From the NCBI GenBank assembly GCA_024688365.1, contig JAILEG010000008.1, positions 1 through 41,647 on the forward strand: DNA of 41,647 nucleotides. Direction: 5' to 3'. The notes beneath the pieces are model-generated. The model worked only from the letters and a program-made list of their open reading frames with translations, searched no databases and had not been told where the DNA came from. This DNA comes from Prevotella sp. (lineage in GTDB: Bacteria; Bacteroidota; Bacteroidia; Bacteroidales; Bacteroidaceae). Shown here piece by piece: positions 32,978 through 41,647 of the stretch. The stretch's first letter is position 1, and each line of letters begins with the position of its first letter. A program made the position numbers and the translations under genes.

Positions 32978-35900
32978 ATGGCAATAGAAAATAAACCCAG
33001 AGTAAATTTCGCCAGCGTTAAGAATCCGTATCCTTATCCGGATTTTCTCGATGTGCAGCTGAAGTCGTTCCGTGACTTCTTGCAGCTGGATACTCCGCCT
33101 GAGGAACGCAAGAACGATGGTCTGTATAAGGTGTTCGCAGAGAACTTCCCTATCACCGATACGCGTAATAACTTCGTTCTTGAGTTCCTGGATTACTATG
33201 TTGACCCTCCAAGATACACCATTGATGAGTGCTTGGAGCGTGGTTTGACCTATAGTGTACCCTTGAAGGCTAAAATGAAGCTGTACTGTACTGATCCTGA
33301 TCATGAGGATTTCGGTACGTTTATTCAGGATGTGTTCTTGGGAACCATTCCTTACATGACCAGCAACGGTACCTTTGTAATCAATGGTGCTGAGCGTGTC
33401 GTTGTGTCTCAGCTGCACCGTTCTCCGGGTGTGTTCTTCGGCCAAGGTGTCCATGCCAATGGAACGGTTCTCTACAGTGCCCGTATCATCCCGTTCAAAG
33501 GTTCATGGATAGAGTTCGCTACTGACATCAATAATGTCATGTATGCCTATATTGACCGTAAGAAGAAATTGCCTGTAACCACAATGCTCCGTGCCATTGG
33601 CTTTGAGAGCGACCGTGACATTCTTCAGATATTCGATCTCTGTGAGGAGGTGAAGGTCAACAAGAAGAACATGAAGGCTGCGATAGGGCGTAAGATTGCC
33701 GGTAATGTGATGAAGACTTGGACTGAGGACTTCGTTGATGAGGATACCGGTGAGGTTGTATCTATCGAGCGTAATGAGGTCGTCGTAGAGCGTGAGACTG
33801 TCATCACGGAAGATAATGTCGATGAGATTCTCGACAGCTCTGTATCGACAATCCTGCTGCATAAGGATGAGGAAGCTGCCAGCAAGTACTCCATCATCTT
33901 CAATACACTTGCCAAAGATCCGAGCCACTCGGAGATTGAGGCGGTGAACTACATCTACCGTCAGCTGCGTAATGCTGATGCAGCTGATGATGCCAGCGCA
34001 CGTGAGGTGTTCCAGAACCTCTTCTTCTCAGACAAGCGTTATGACTTGGGTGAGGTGGGACGCTACCGCATTAATAAAAAGCTGAATCTGAATACTGACA
34101 GTGAGGTGCGTGTGCTGACCAAGGACGATATTATCGAGATTATCAAATATCTCATCAATCTTGTGAACTCCAACGCAACGGTTGATGATATCGACCATTT
34201 GTCAAACCGGCGAGTGCGTACTGTCGGTGAGCAGCTGGCTAACCAGTTCTCTATAGGTCTTGCGCGTATGAACCGCACTATCCGCGAACGTATGAATGTC
34301 CGTGACAGTGAAGTGTTCCAGCCGACGGACCTGATTAATGCAAAGACTATCTCAAGTGTCATTAACTCTTTCTTCGGAACTAATCCGCTGAGCCAGTTCA
34401 TGGACCAGACCAATCCGTTGGCTGAGGTTACGCATAAGCGCCGTCTCTCTGCGTTAGGTCCTGGTGGTCTGTCACGCGAGCGTGCCGGATTTGAGGTTCG
34501 TGACGTACACTATACTCACTATGGTCGTCTTTGTCCTATTGAGTCTCCTGAGGGTCCTAATATCGGTCTGATTTCATCACTCTGTATGTATGCCAAAATC
34601 AATGACCTTGGTTTCATAGTTACTCCTTATCGCCGTGTGAGAGACTCTAAGGTTGATATGGACAACAAGGATGTTGTGTTCCTGACAGCCGAGGAGGAAG
34701 AGGACCAGATTATCGGACAGGGCAATGCGCCACTGAATGATGATGGTACGTTTATCCGTGAGACTGTCAAGTGTCGTCAGGATGCTGACTATCCAGTCGT
34801 TGCTCCCGATTCTGTAAACCTCATAGATGTTTCTCCGCAGCAGATTGCTTCTGTTTCAGCAGGTCTGATTCCTTTCCTGGAGCATGATGATGGTCACCGT
34901 GCGCTGATGGGATGTAATATGATGCGCCAGGCTGTGCCATTGCTTCATAACGATGCACCTATTGTAGGAACAGGTCTTGAGAAGCAGGTGTGTGAGGACT
35001 CACGTACAATGGTTACTGCAGAAGGTGAGGGGGTCATCGAATATGTTGATGCTACAACCATTCGCATCCTCTATGACCGTACGGAGGATGAGGAGTTCGT
35101 CAGCTTTGAGCCGGCCCTGAAAGAATACCGCATACCCAAGTTCCGTCGTACAAACCAGAACATGGTTGTCGATCTTCGTCCAATCTGTGACAAAGGTCAG
35201 CGTGTGAAGAAGGGTGATATTCTTACTGAAGGGTATGCTACGGAGAATGGTGAACTTGCCTTAGGCCGTAACCTTCTTGTTGCCTATATGCCTTGGAAGG
35301 GCTATAACTATGAGGATGCCGTCGTTATTTCTGAGCGTATGGTACGTGAGGATGTGCTGACTTCCGTGCATGTTGACGAGTATTCTCTGGAAGTGCGTGA
35401 GACTAAACGTGGAGTTGAGGAGTTCACATCTGATATCCCTAACGTCAGTGAGGAGGCAACCAAGGATTTGGACGACAATGGTATCATCCGTGTAGGTGCC
35501 CGTGTTGAGCCAGGTGATATTATGATTGGTAAGATCTCACCTAAGGGTGAGAGTGACCCATCGCCAGAGGAGAAGCTCCTCCGTGCTATATTTGGTGACA
35601 AGGCCGGTGACGTGAAGGACTCTTCACTGAAGGCGAACCCATCGCTGAGCGGTGTTGTCATTGATAAAAAGCTCTTCAGTCGTGCCATCAAGACACGTGA
35701 GAGCAAGCGTCAGGACAAGGCCACATTGGCTAAGATTGACGAAGAGCAGGAGGCAAAGGTAAATGACTTGAAGGACCTTTTGGTTGACAAGTTGCTTGAA
35801 CTGACTGAGGACAAGGTCTCCCAGGGTGTCAAGGACTACTCTGATGCCGAGATTATCACCAAGGGCAGCAAGTTCTCTGTTGCTGCACTCAAGAACCTCG

Positions 35901-36787
35901 ACTATGAGGGTATCCAGTCAAATGGCTGGACGGAGGATGAGCATACCAACCTCTTGATTCAGAAACTGATCATGAACTACATCCGCAAATACAAGCAGAT
36001 GGATGCGGAGCTGAAGCGTAAGAAGTTCGCCATCACCATTGGTGATGAGCTGCCTTCTGGTGTCCTTCAGATGGCTAAGGTCTACATTGCCAAGAAGCGT
36101 AAGATCCAGGTTGGTGATAAACTTGCAGGACGCCACGGTAACAAGGGTATTGTTTCAAAGGTTGTCCGTACAGAGGACATGCCGTTCCTGGAGGATGGTC
36201 GCCCTGTTGATTTGGTTCTTAATCCAATGGGTGTGCCTTCACGTATGAACTTAGGTCAGATTTTCGAGGCTATTCTTGGTGCCGCCGGTCGTCGGTTGGG
36301 GGTCAAGTTCGCTACGCCAATCTTCGACGGAGCCAAATTGGATGACCTGAAGGAGTGGACAGATAAGGCAGGTCTGCCTAACCTCTGCTCTACTTATATC
36401 TATGATGGTGAGACGGGTGAGAAGTTTGACCAGCCAGCTACGGTAGGTATCACTTACTTCTTGAAGCTCGGTCACATGGTCGAGGACAAGATGCATGCCC
36501 GCAGTATAGGCCCGTACTCTCTGATTACCCAGCAGCCACTTGGCGGTAAGGCACAGTTTGGCGGTCAGCGTTTCGGAGAGATGGAGGTCTGGGCTATTGA
36601 GGCCTTCGGTGCTTCTCATGTCCTTCAGGAAATCTTGACAATCAAGTCTGATGATGTTGTTGGCCGATCCAAGGCTTATGAGGCTATTGTGAAGGGCGAG
36701 CCGATGCCAACTCCAGGTATTCCAGAGTCATTGAACGTGCTGCTGCATGAGCTTCGCGGTCTCGGTCTGAGCATCAAACTTGATTAA
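32978..36787 (+). CDS. rpoB: DNA-directed RNA polymerase subunit beta
   Basis: A 1269-residue core polymerase subunit. The rifampicin-binding region reads [20 protein letters not shown] and [17 protein letters not shown], the sensitive-type sequence at the commonly mutated positions. The active-site block [14 protein letters not shown], the segment [20 protein letters not shown], the [16 protein letters not shown] motif and the C-terminal anchor [20 protein letters not shown] are all present and in order. The length is normal for Bacteroidetes. The gap of 155 bases after rplL holds an attenuator; rpoC follows after 28 bases. Confidence 0.98.
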   Translation: MAIENKPRVNFASVKNPYPYPDFLDVQLKSFRDFLQLDTPPEERKNDGLYKVFAENFPITDTRNNFVLEFLDYYVDPPRYTIDECLERGLTYSVPLKAKMKLYCTDPDHEDFGTFIQDVFLGTIPYMTSNGTFVINGAERVVVSQLHRSPGVFFGQGVHANGTVLYSARIIPFKGSWIEFATDINNVMYAYIDRKKKLPVTTMLRAIGFESDRDILQIFDLCEEVKVNKKNMKAAIGRKIAGNVMKTWTEDFVDEDTGEVVSIERNEVVVERETVITEDNVDEILDSSVSTILLHKDEEAASKYSIIFNTLAKDPSHSEIEAVNYIYRQLRNADAADDASAREVFQNLFFSDKRYDLGEVGRYRINKKLNLNTDSEVRVLTKDDIIEIIKYLINLVNSNATVDDIDHLSNRRVRTVGEQLANQFSIGLARMNRTIRERMNVRDSEVFQPTDLINAKTISSVINSFFGTNPLSQFMDQTNPLAEVTHKRRLSALGPGGLSRERAGFEVRDVHYTHYGRLCPIESPEGPNIGLISSLCMYAKINDLGFIVTPYRRVRDSKVDMDNKDVVFLTAEEEEDQIIGQGNAPLNDDGTFIRETVKCRQDADYPVVAPDSVNLIDVSPQQIASVSAGLIPFLEHDDGHRALMGCNMMRQAVPLLHNDAPIVGTGLEKQVCEDSRTMVTAEGEGVIEYVDATTIRILYDRTEDEEFVSFEPALKEYRIPKFRRTNQNMVVDLRPICDKGQRVKKGDILTEGYATENGELALGRNLLVAYMPWKGYNYEDAVVISERMVREDVLTSVHVDEYSLEVRETKRGVEEFTSDIPNVSEEATKDLDDNGIIRVGARVEPGDIMIGKISPKGESDPSPEEKLLRAIFGDKAGDVKDSSLKANPSLSGVVIDKKLFSRAIKTRESKRQDKATLAKIDEEQEAKVNDLKDLLVDKLLELTEDKVSQGVKDYSDAEIITKGSKFSVAALKNLDYEGIQSNGWTEDEHTNLLIQKLIMNYIRKYKQMDAELKRKKFAITIGDELPSGVLQMAKVYIAKKRKIQVGDKLAGRHGNKGIVSKVVRTEDMPFLEDGRPVDLVLNPMGVPSRMNLGQIFEAILGAAGRRLGVKFATPIFDGAKLDDLKEWTDKAGLPNLCSTYIYDGETGEKFDQPATVGITYFLKLGHMVEDKMHARSIGPYSLITQQPLGGKAQFGGQRFGEMEVWAIEAFGASHVLQEILTIKSDDVVGRSKAYEAIVKGEPMPTPGIPESLNVLLHELRGLGLSIKLD

Positions 36788-36815
36788 TACGTACACCCCA
36801 TAATAGAAGTAAAAC

Positions 36816-39800
36816 ATGGCTTTTAAGAAAGATAATAAAGTAAAGAGTAATTTCAGCAAGATTACTATCGGACTGGCTTCGCCTGAGGAGATACTTGAGA
36901 ACTCTTTTGGTGAGGTAACCAAGCCAGAGACCATCAACTATCGTACCTATAAACCGGAACGCGACGGTCTGTTCTGCGAGCGTATCTTCGGTCCAACCAA
37001 GGACTATGAGTGTGCCTGCGGTAAGTATAAGCGCATCCGTTACAAGGGTATCGTCTGCGACCGTTGTGGTGTTGAGGTTACGGAGAAGAAGGTACGCCGT
37101 GAGCGTGCCGGTCATATAGAGCTGGTTGTCCCCGTAGCTCATATCTGGTATTTCCGCAGTCTTCCTAATAAGATAGGTTACCTGCTCGGCTTGCCGACCA
37201 AGAAGCTTGATGCTGTTATTTACTACGAGAAATATGTTGTCATCCAGCCTGGTGTTGTTGAGGGCATGAAAGATTCAGAGACAGAGGAAGAGCTGAATGG
37301 CTCGCACAAGTTCGACCTCCTCTCCGAGGACGAGTACCTCAATATCCTTGACAACAAACTCCCAGAGGGTAACGAGCGTCTGGATGATTCTGATCCTAAG
37401 AAGTTCATTGCCAAGATGGGTGCAGAGGCTATCTACGACTTGCTCATGGGTATTGACCTCGACCGTCTCGCAGGTGAGCTGCGTGACCGTGCTACGACTG
37501 ATTCCAGTCAGCAGCGTAAGACAGAGGCACTGAAGCGTCTTCAGGTTGTCGAAGGCTTCCGCCAGTCAATTGGTGTGAACAAGCCTGAGTGGATGATAAT
37601 GAAGATCATCCCTGTCACACCTCCGGAGCTTCGTCCGTTAGTACCATTGGATGGAGGACGTTTCGCTACATCTGACCTCAATGATCTCTATCGTCGTGTG
37701 ATCATCCGTAACAACCGCCTGAAGCGACTCATGGAAATCAAGGCCCCTGAGGTGATTCTCCGTAATGAGAAACGCATGCTTCAGGAAGCAGTTGACTCCC
37801 TCTTTGACAATAGCCGCAAGTCATCGGCAGTGAAGAGCGAGAGCAACCGTCCGCTGAAGTCACTGTCCGACTCCTTGAAGGGTAAGCAGGGACGTTTCCG
37901 CCAGAACCTTCTCGGTAAGCGTGTTGATTATTCTGCACGTTCGGTTATTGTTGTCGGTCCTGAGCTGAAGATGGGTGAGTGTGGTCTGCCTAAGCTGATG
38001 GCAGCCGAACTGTACAAGCCGTTCATCATCCGTAAGCTCATTGAGCGTGGTATCGTGAAGACGGTGAAGAGTGCCAAGAAGATAGTTGACCGCCGTGAGC
38101 CTGTTATTTGGGATATTCTTGAGAACGTGATGAAAGGTCATCCGGTCATGCTGAACCGTGCCCCGACACTTCACCGTCTTGGTATTCAGGCATTCCAGCC
38201 AAAGCTCATAGAGGGAAAGGCTATCCAGCTGCATCCATTGGCATGTACGGCATTCAATGCCGACTTCGATGGTGACCAGATGGCCGTTCACCTCCCATTG
38301 AGCAACGAGGCGGTTTTGGAGACTCAGATTCTGATGCTCCAGAGCCATAACATCCTCAATCCGGCCAATGGTGCCCCTATCACCGTTCCGTCACAGGATA
38401 TGGTATTGGGTCTTTACTATATTACAAAAATCCGTCCAGGCGCAAAGGGTGAAGGACTCACTTTCTACGGTTCAGAGGAGGCCATCATAGCTTACAATGA
38501 GAAGAAATGTGACCTTCATGCACAGGTTAAGGTTATCGTAGACGACCTCGTTGACGGTAAGATCCAGAAGCGTCTTGTCGAGACTTCTGTCGGTCGTGTC
38601 ATAGTCAATCAGATTATCCCAACCGAGATTGGCTTCTTCAACGGCATCATATCCAAGAAGTCACTCCGCGGGCTTATTGCCGATGTTATCAAGGCTGTCG
38701 GTATGGCGCGTGCCTGTGAGTTCCTCGATGGAATCAAGAACCTCGGTTACCACATGGCATACGTGGCCGGTCTTTCCTTCAACCTCGATGATATTATCGT
38801 TCCGGTTGAGAAGAAGGATATTGTGGGCAAGGGTCAGGATGAGGTTGACCAGGTGAAGGCCAATTACGAGATGGGTTTCATAACCGACAAGGAACGTTAC
38901 AATCAGGTTATTGATGCCTGGACTCACGTAAACAACAACCTGAAGCAGAGCGTCATGAAGCATATGACCGAGGCAGACCAGGGATTCAATGCTGTTTACA
39001 TGATGCTTGACTCCGGTGCCCGTGGTTCTGCTGACCAGATTGCCCAGCTCGCAGGTATGCGTGGTCTGATGGCAAAACCGCAGAAGGCAGGTGCTGAGGG
39101 AGCGCAGATCATTGAGAACCCTATTATCTCCAACTTCAAGGAGGGTATGTCCGTGCTGGAGTACTTCATCTCCTCCCACGGTGCCCGTAAGGGTCTGGCT
39201 GATACGGCTATGAAGACTGCCGATGCAGGTTACCTGACACGTCGTCTGGTTGATGTCTCTCATGATGTCATCATCAACGAGGAGGATTGTGGCTCACTCC
39301 GTGGTCTTGAGTGCCGTGCGCTGAAGAATGGTGATGAAACCATTGCCACGCTTTATGAGCGCATCCTGGGCCGTGTGTCAGTACACGATGTTGTCAATCC
39401 CACTACAGGTGAGATCATCGTAGCTGCTGGCGAGGAAATCACAGAGGCGAAGGCTCAGGCCATAGAGGATTCTCCTATAGAAATGGTTGAGATCCGTTCC
39501 GTACTCACTTGCGAGAGCAAGAAAGGTGTCTGCAAGAAGTGTTACGGTCGTAACCTTGCAACAGCCCGTATGGTGCAGATGGGTGAGGCTGTAGGTGTCA
39601 TTGCCGCCCAGGCTATTGGTGAGCCAGGTACACAGCTTACGCTCCGTACCTTCCATGCCGGTGGTGTGGCTGGTAACGCTGCAGCCAATGCAACCATCAC
39701 AGCCAAGAATGATGCTAAGATTGAGTTTGACGAGCTTCGCACTGTGCCATTTGTTGACGATGACGACAAGGAATGCGAGATGGTGGTCAGCCGTCTGGCA

Positions 39801-41189
39801 GAGATTCGTTTTGTTGATCCTAATACAGGCATTGTTCTTCTTACCGACAATGTTCCTTATGGTAGCTCGCTCTACTTCAAGTCAGGCGATAAGGTATCAA
39901 AAGGTGACGTAATCTGTAAGTGGGACCCATTCAATGCTGTTATCGTCAGCGAGTATGCTGGTGTCCTCCGCCTGCATGATGTCGTGGAAGGTGTCACCTA
40001 TAAGGCAGAGACTGATGATGCCACAGGTCTTACTGAGCGTATCATCACTGACTCGCGTGACAAGACCAAGGTCCCGACGGTAGATATAGTCAAGATAGGA
40101 GCCAAGAAGGGAGCTGACGGGCAGTATGCCGCTGATGACATTCTTGGTACATATAACCTCCCTGTAGGTGGTCACCTTGAGCAGATTCTTCAGGATGGAG
40201 CTGAAATCAAGACGGGTATGACTCTCGTGAAGATACCTCGTTCCGTTGGTGGTGCCGGTGACATCACGGGTGGTCTTCCACGTGTGACCGAGTTGTTCGA
40301 GGCTCGCAACCCGTCAAATCCTGCTGTCGTGTCCGAGATTGATGGTGAGGTGACGATGGGCAAGGTGAAGCGCGGTAACCGTGAGATTATCGTTACTTCC
40401 AAGACAGGCGAGCAGCGTAAGTATCTTGTCAGTCTCTCTAAGCAGATTCTTGTCCAGGAGCATGATGCTGTACGCGCAGGCACACCATTGTCTGACGGTA
40501 TCACCACTCCGGCCGATATTCTCTCAATCATGGGACCTACGGCCGTTCAGGAGTATATCGTGAATGAGGTACAGGACGTTTACCGTCTGCAGGGTGTGAA
40601 AATCAATGACAAGCACTTTGAGATCATCGTCCGTCAGATGATGCGTAAGGTACGCATTGACGATCCAGGTGATACGGTATTCCTTGAGCAGGAGCTGATT
40701 GACAAGCTCGACTTCGCAGAGGAGAACGACCGAATCTGGGGCAAGAAGGTTGTCACCGATCCAGGTGATTCCGAGAACTGCTACAAGGGGCAGATTCTCT
40801 CCGTGCGCAAGCTTCGTGATGAGAACTCCAGCCTCAAGCGCCGTGACCTCAAGCTCGTGCAGGTGCGTGATGCCGTCCAGGCAACCGCAACCCAGATACT
40901 CCAGGGAATCACCCGTGCCGCCCTCGGTACGAAGAGCTTCATGAGTGCAGCCTCCTTCCAGGAGACAACTAAGGTACTCAACGAGGCCGCACTCCGAGGC
41001 AAGAGCGATCAGCTTGAGGGCATGAAAGAGAACGTTATCTGTGGTCACCTTATTCCTGCCGGAACAGGTCTTCGCCAGTGGCAGAAGCTGGTTGTTGGCT
41101 CAAAGGAGGAGCATGAGCGCATAGAGGCCAACAAGAAGAACGTTATAGATTATACAAATCAGGAAGTTGCAGAGGCTGTCCAGGAATAA
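36816..41189 (+). CDS. rpoC: DNA-directed RNA polymerase subunit beta'
   Basis: A 1457-residue core subunit. The N-terminal zinc site is [20 protein letters not shown] (about residues 66-85). The clamp-helix region includes [20 protein letters not shown]; the catalytic magnesium loop [16 protein letters not shown] lies near residue 487. The second zinc site is [13 protein letters not shown], near residue 900, close to [20 protein letters not shown]. The trigger-loop and bridge-helix segments ([20 protein letters not shown] and [20 protein letters not shown]) are intact. It ends the operon and is followed by a strong terminator. Confidence 0.98.
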   Translation: MAFKKDNKVKSNFSKITIGLASPEEILENSFGEVTKPETINYRTYKPERDGLFCERIFGPTKDYECACGKYKRIRYKGIVCDRCGVEVTEKKVRRERAGHIELVVPVAHIWYFRSLPNKIGYLLGLPTKKLDAVIYYEKYVVIQPGVVEGMKDSETEEELNGSHKFDLLSEDEYLNILDNKLPEGNERLDDSDPKKFIAKMGAEAIYDLLMGIDLDRLAGELRDRATTDSSQQRKTEALKRLQVVEGFRQSIGVNKPEWMIMKIIPVTPPELRPLVPLDGGRFATSDLNDLYRRVIIRNNRLKRLMEIKAPEVILRNEKRMLQEAVDSLFDNSRKSSAVKSESNRPLKSLSDSLKGKQGRFRQNLLGKRVDYSARSVIVVGPELKMGECGLPKLMAAELYKPFIIRKLIERGIVKTVKSAKKIVDRREPVIWDILENVMKGHPVMLNRAPTLHRLGIQAFQPKLIEGKAIQLHPLACTAFNADFDGDQMAVHLPLSNEAVLETQILMLQSHNILNPANGAPITVPSQDMVLGLYYITKIRPGAKGEGLTFYGSEEAIIAYNEKKCDLHAQVKVIVDDLVDGKIQKRLVETSVGRVIVNQIIPTEIGFFNGIISKKSLRGLIADVIKAVGMARACEFLDGIKNLGYHMAYVAGLSFNLDDIIVPVEKKDIVGKGQDEVDQVKANYEMGFITDKERYNQVIDAWTHVNNNLKQSVMKHMTEADQGFNAVYMMLDSGARGSADQIAQLAGMRGLMAKPQKAGAEGAQIIENPIISNFKEGMSVLEYFISSHGARKGLADTAMKTADAGYLTRRLVDVSHDVIINEEDCGSLRGLECRALKNGDETIATLYERILGRVSVHDVVNPTTGEIIVAAGEEITEAKAQAIEDSPIEMVEIRSVLTCESKKGVCKKCYGRNLATARMVQMGEAVGVIAAQAIGEPGTQLTLRTFHAGGVAGNAAANATITAKNDAKIEFDELRTVPFVDDDDKECEMVVSRLAEIRFVDPNTGIVLLTDNVPYGSSLYFKSGDKVSKGDVICKWDPFNAVIVSEYAGVLRLHDVVEGVTYKAETDDATGLTERIITDSRDKTKVPTVDIVKIGAKKGADGQYAADDILGTYNLPVGGHLEQILQDGAEIKTGMTLVKIPRSVGGAGDITGGLPRVTELFEARNPSNPAVVSEIDGEVTMGKVKRGNREIIVTSKTGEQRKYLVSLSKQILVQEHDAVRAGTPLSDGITTPADILSIMGPTAVQEYIVNEVQDVYRLQGVKINDKHFEIIVRQMMRKVRIDDPGDTVFLEQELIDKLDFAEENDRIWGKKVVTDPGDSENCYKGQILSVRKLRDENSSLKRRDLKLVQVRDAVQATATQILQGITRAALGTKSFMSAASFQETTKVLNEAALRGKSDQLEGMKENVICGHLIPAGTGLRQWQKLVVGSKEEHERIEANKKNVIDYTNQEVAEAVQE

Positions 41190-41215
41190 GAATCCTGTCG
41201 CCACTCTTTTCTATC

Positions 41216-41251
41216 AAGGGCTTACAGCTATCGCACTGTAAGCCCTTTTTT
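41216..41251 (+). terminator. Intrinsic terminator of the rpoBC operon
   Basis: A 12-base perfect stem, AAGGGCTTACAG (41216-41227) against CTGTAAGCCCTT (41236-41247), closes an eight-base loop and is followed by a T-tract. It lies 26 bases after the rpoC stop. Nothing else was seen in the remaining gap up to the promoter of the next gene. Confidence 0.9.
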
Positions 41252-41423
41252 GAATTGGGTGCATTGTGTGCCCTCCTCGTTCCTTCTTTGAATGCTCTCT
41301 TAAGCAGCCAACGTGACTGAAGAGAAGGAAGAATCACATAAATACAAAGCTGTGTTTTGAGTGATAGGGCAGTGAAATGTTTTTTAAATCCTTTGGATAT
41401 CCGTTTATTCAAAATTTAATCCG

Positions 41424-41431
41424 TATATTTG
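41424..41431 (+). promoter_or_regulatory. -7 box before the terminal transposase-like gene
   Basis: TATATTTG matches the -7 consensus 24 bases before the ATG at 41456. The nearest TTTG (41392-41395) is 28 bases away, further than the usual 19-21, so the -33 box is uncertain. Confidence 0.5.
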
Positions 41432-41455
41432 CAACTGGACTAATGTGGTAATCTT

Positions 41456-41647
41456 ATGGGAAAATATATCAGATTTGACTGGGCTATGAAGCGGATGCTT
41501 CGTGACAAGGCAAACTACGGTGTGCTGGAGGGGCTTATCACAACTCTTCTGAACAAGAAAATAAAGATTCAGAAACTCTTGGAAAGTGAGAGCAACCAGG
41601 AGGATGAGGCTGACAAGCAGAACCGGGGTTACATACTGGCAGAGGAC
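41456..41647 (+). CDS. PD-(D/E)XK nuclease family transposase, partial (5' end)
   Basis: The first 64 codons of a gene that runs off the window. GKYIRFDWAMKRMLRDKANY, then GVLEGLITTLLNKKIKIQKL, is the start of the Rpn-like PD-(D/E)XK family (PF12784) that is abundant in Prevotella and Bacteroides and annotated as putative transposase or recombination-promoting nuclease. The aspartate in FDWAMK and the glutamate in VLEGLI are typical early conserved residues. The catalytic centre is expected further on and cannot be checked. Confidence 0.8.
   Translation, partial: MGKYIRFDWAMKRMLRDKANYGVLEGLITTLLNKKIKIQKLLESESNQEDEADKQNRGYILAED

Noticed and set aside
36774..41048. Long open frames antisense to rpoC and rpoB
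   Set aside because: They follow from the codon bias of the highly expressed genes, lack family signatures and have no promoters.

Overview
The window looks like a chromosomal segment from a member of the Bacteroidales, most likely Prevotella in the broad sense. The evidence is Bacteroidetes-type promoters (a TAnnTTTG -7 box, in several cases with a TTTG-like box about 20 bases upstream), few Shine-Dalgarno sequences, a FecI/FecR/TonB-receptor regulon, the Bacteroidales form of malate dehydrogenase, and the gene orders rpsU-xerC-hpf and tRNA-tuf-tRNA-secE-nusG-rplKAJL-rpoBC. The genus assignment is inferred from family resemblance, not from a search.

Layout. 1-8955 is core metabolism. A 7TM-HD phosphohydrolase (minus strand) is divergent from gltX-waaA-(zinc-ribbon membrane protein)-trpS, and a convergent pair follows, a PatB/MalY-type PLP enzyme with a DUF3737 beta-helix protein (minus strand). 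9212-19652 is an outer-membrane and uptake region: a small beta-barrel protein, an ECF sigma factor translationally coupled to a FecR anti-sigma factor, an STN-containing TonB receptor under their likely control, then a second TonB receptor with a surface-lipoprotein partner resembling the DUF4374/XusB family, an LCM-family methyltransferase and a TetR regulator. mdh (minus strand) follows.

21527-26380 is the accessory part. A promoter drives an N-terminally truncated RHS protein with an AT-rich, unrecognised C-terminal domain. Behind it lies a row of small AT-rich genes that look like immunity proteins and toxin remnants: a membrane-anchored protein, a frameshifted amidase-like fragment with a perfect A_AAA_AAG slippery site, a lipoprotein, a two-TM protein, two decayed copies of a DUF6984-like gene and a DUF3997-like lipoprotein. 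A 22-base exact copy of RHS sequence just before the last one marks past recombination. I read this as a polymorphic-toxin island with orphan immunity genes. About 190 bases upstream of its promoter is an array of 22-base-spaced palindromic units.

From 26452 to the end is the translation/transcription superoperon region: rpsU-xerC-hpf, four tRNAs, tuf, tRNA-Trp, secE, nusG, four ribosomal proteins, an attenuator-like hairpin, rpoB and rpoC with a strong terminator, and finally the start of a PD-(D/E)XK nuclease-family transposase gene that runs off the window.
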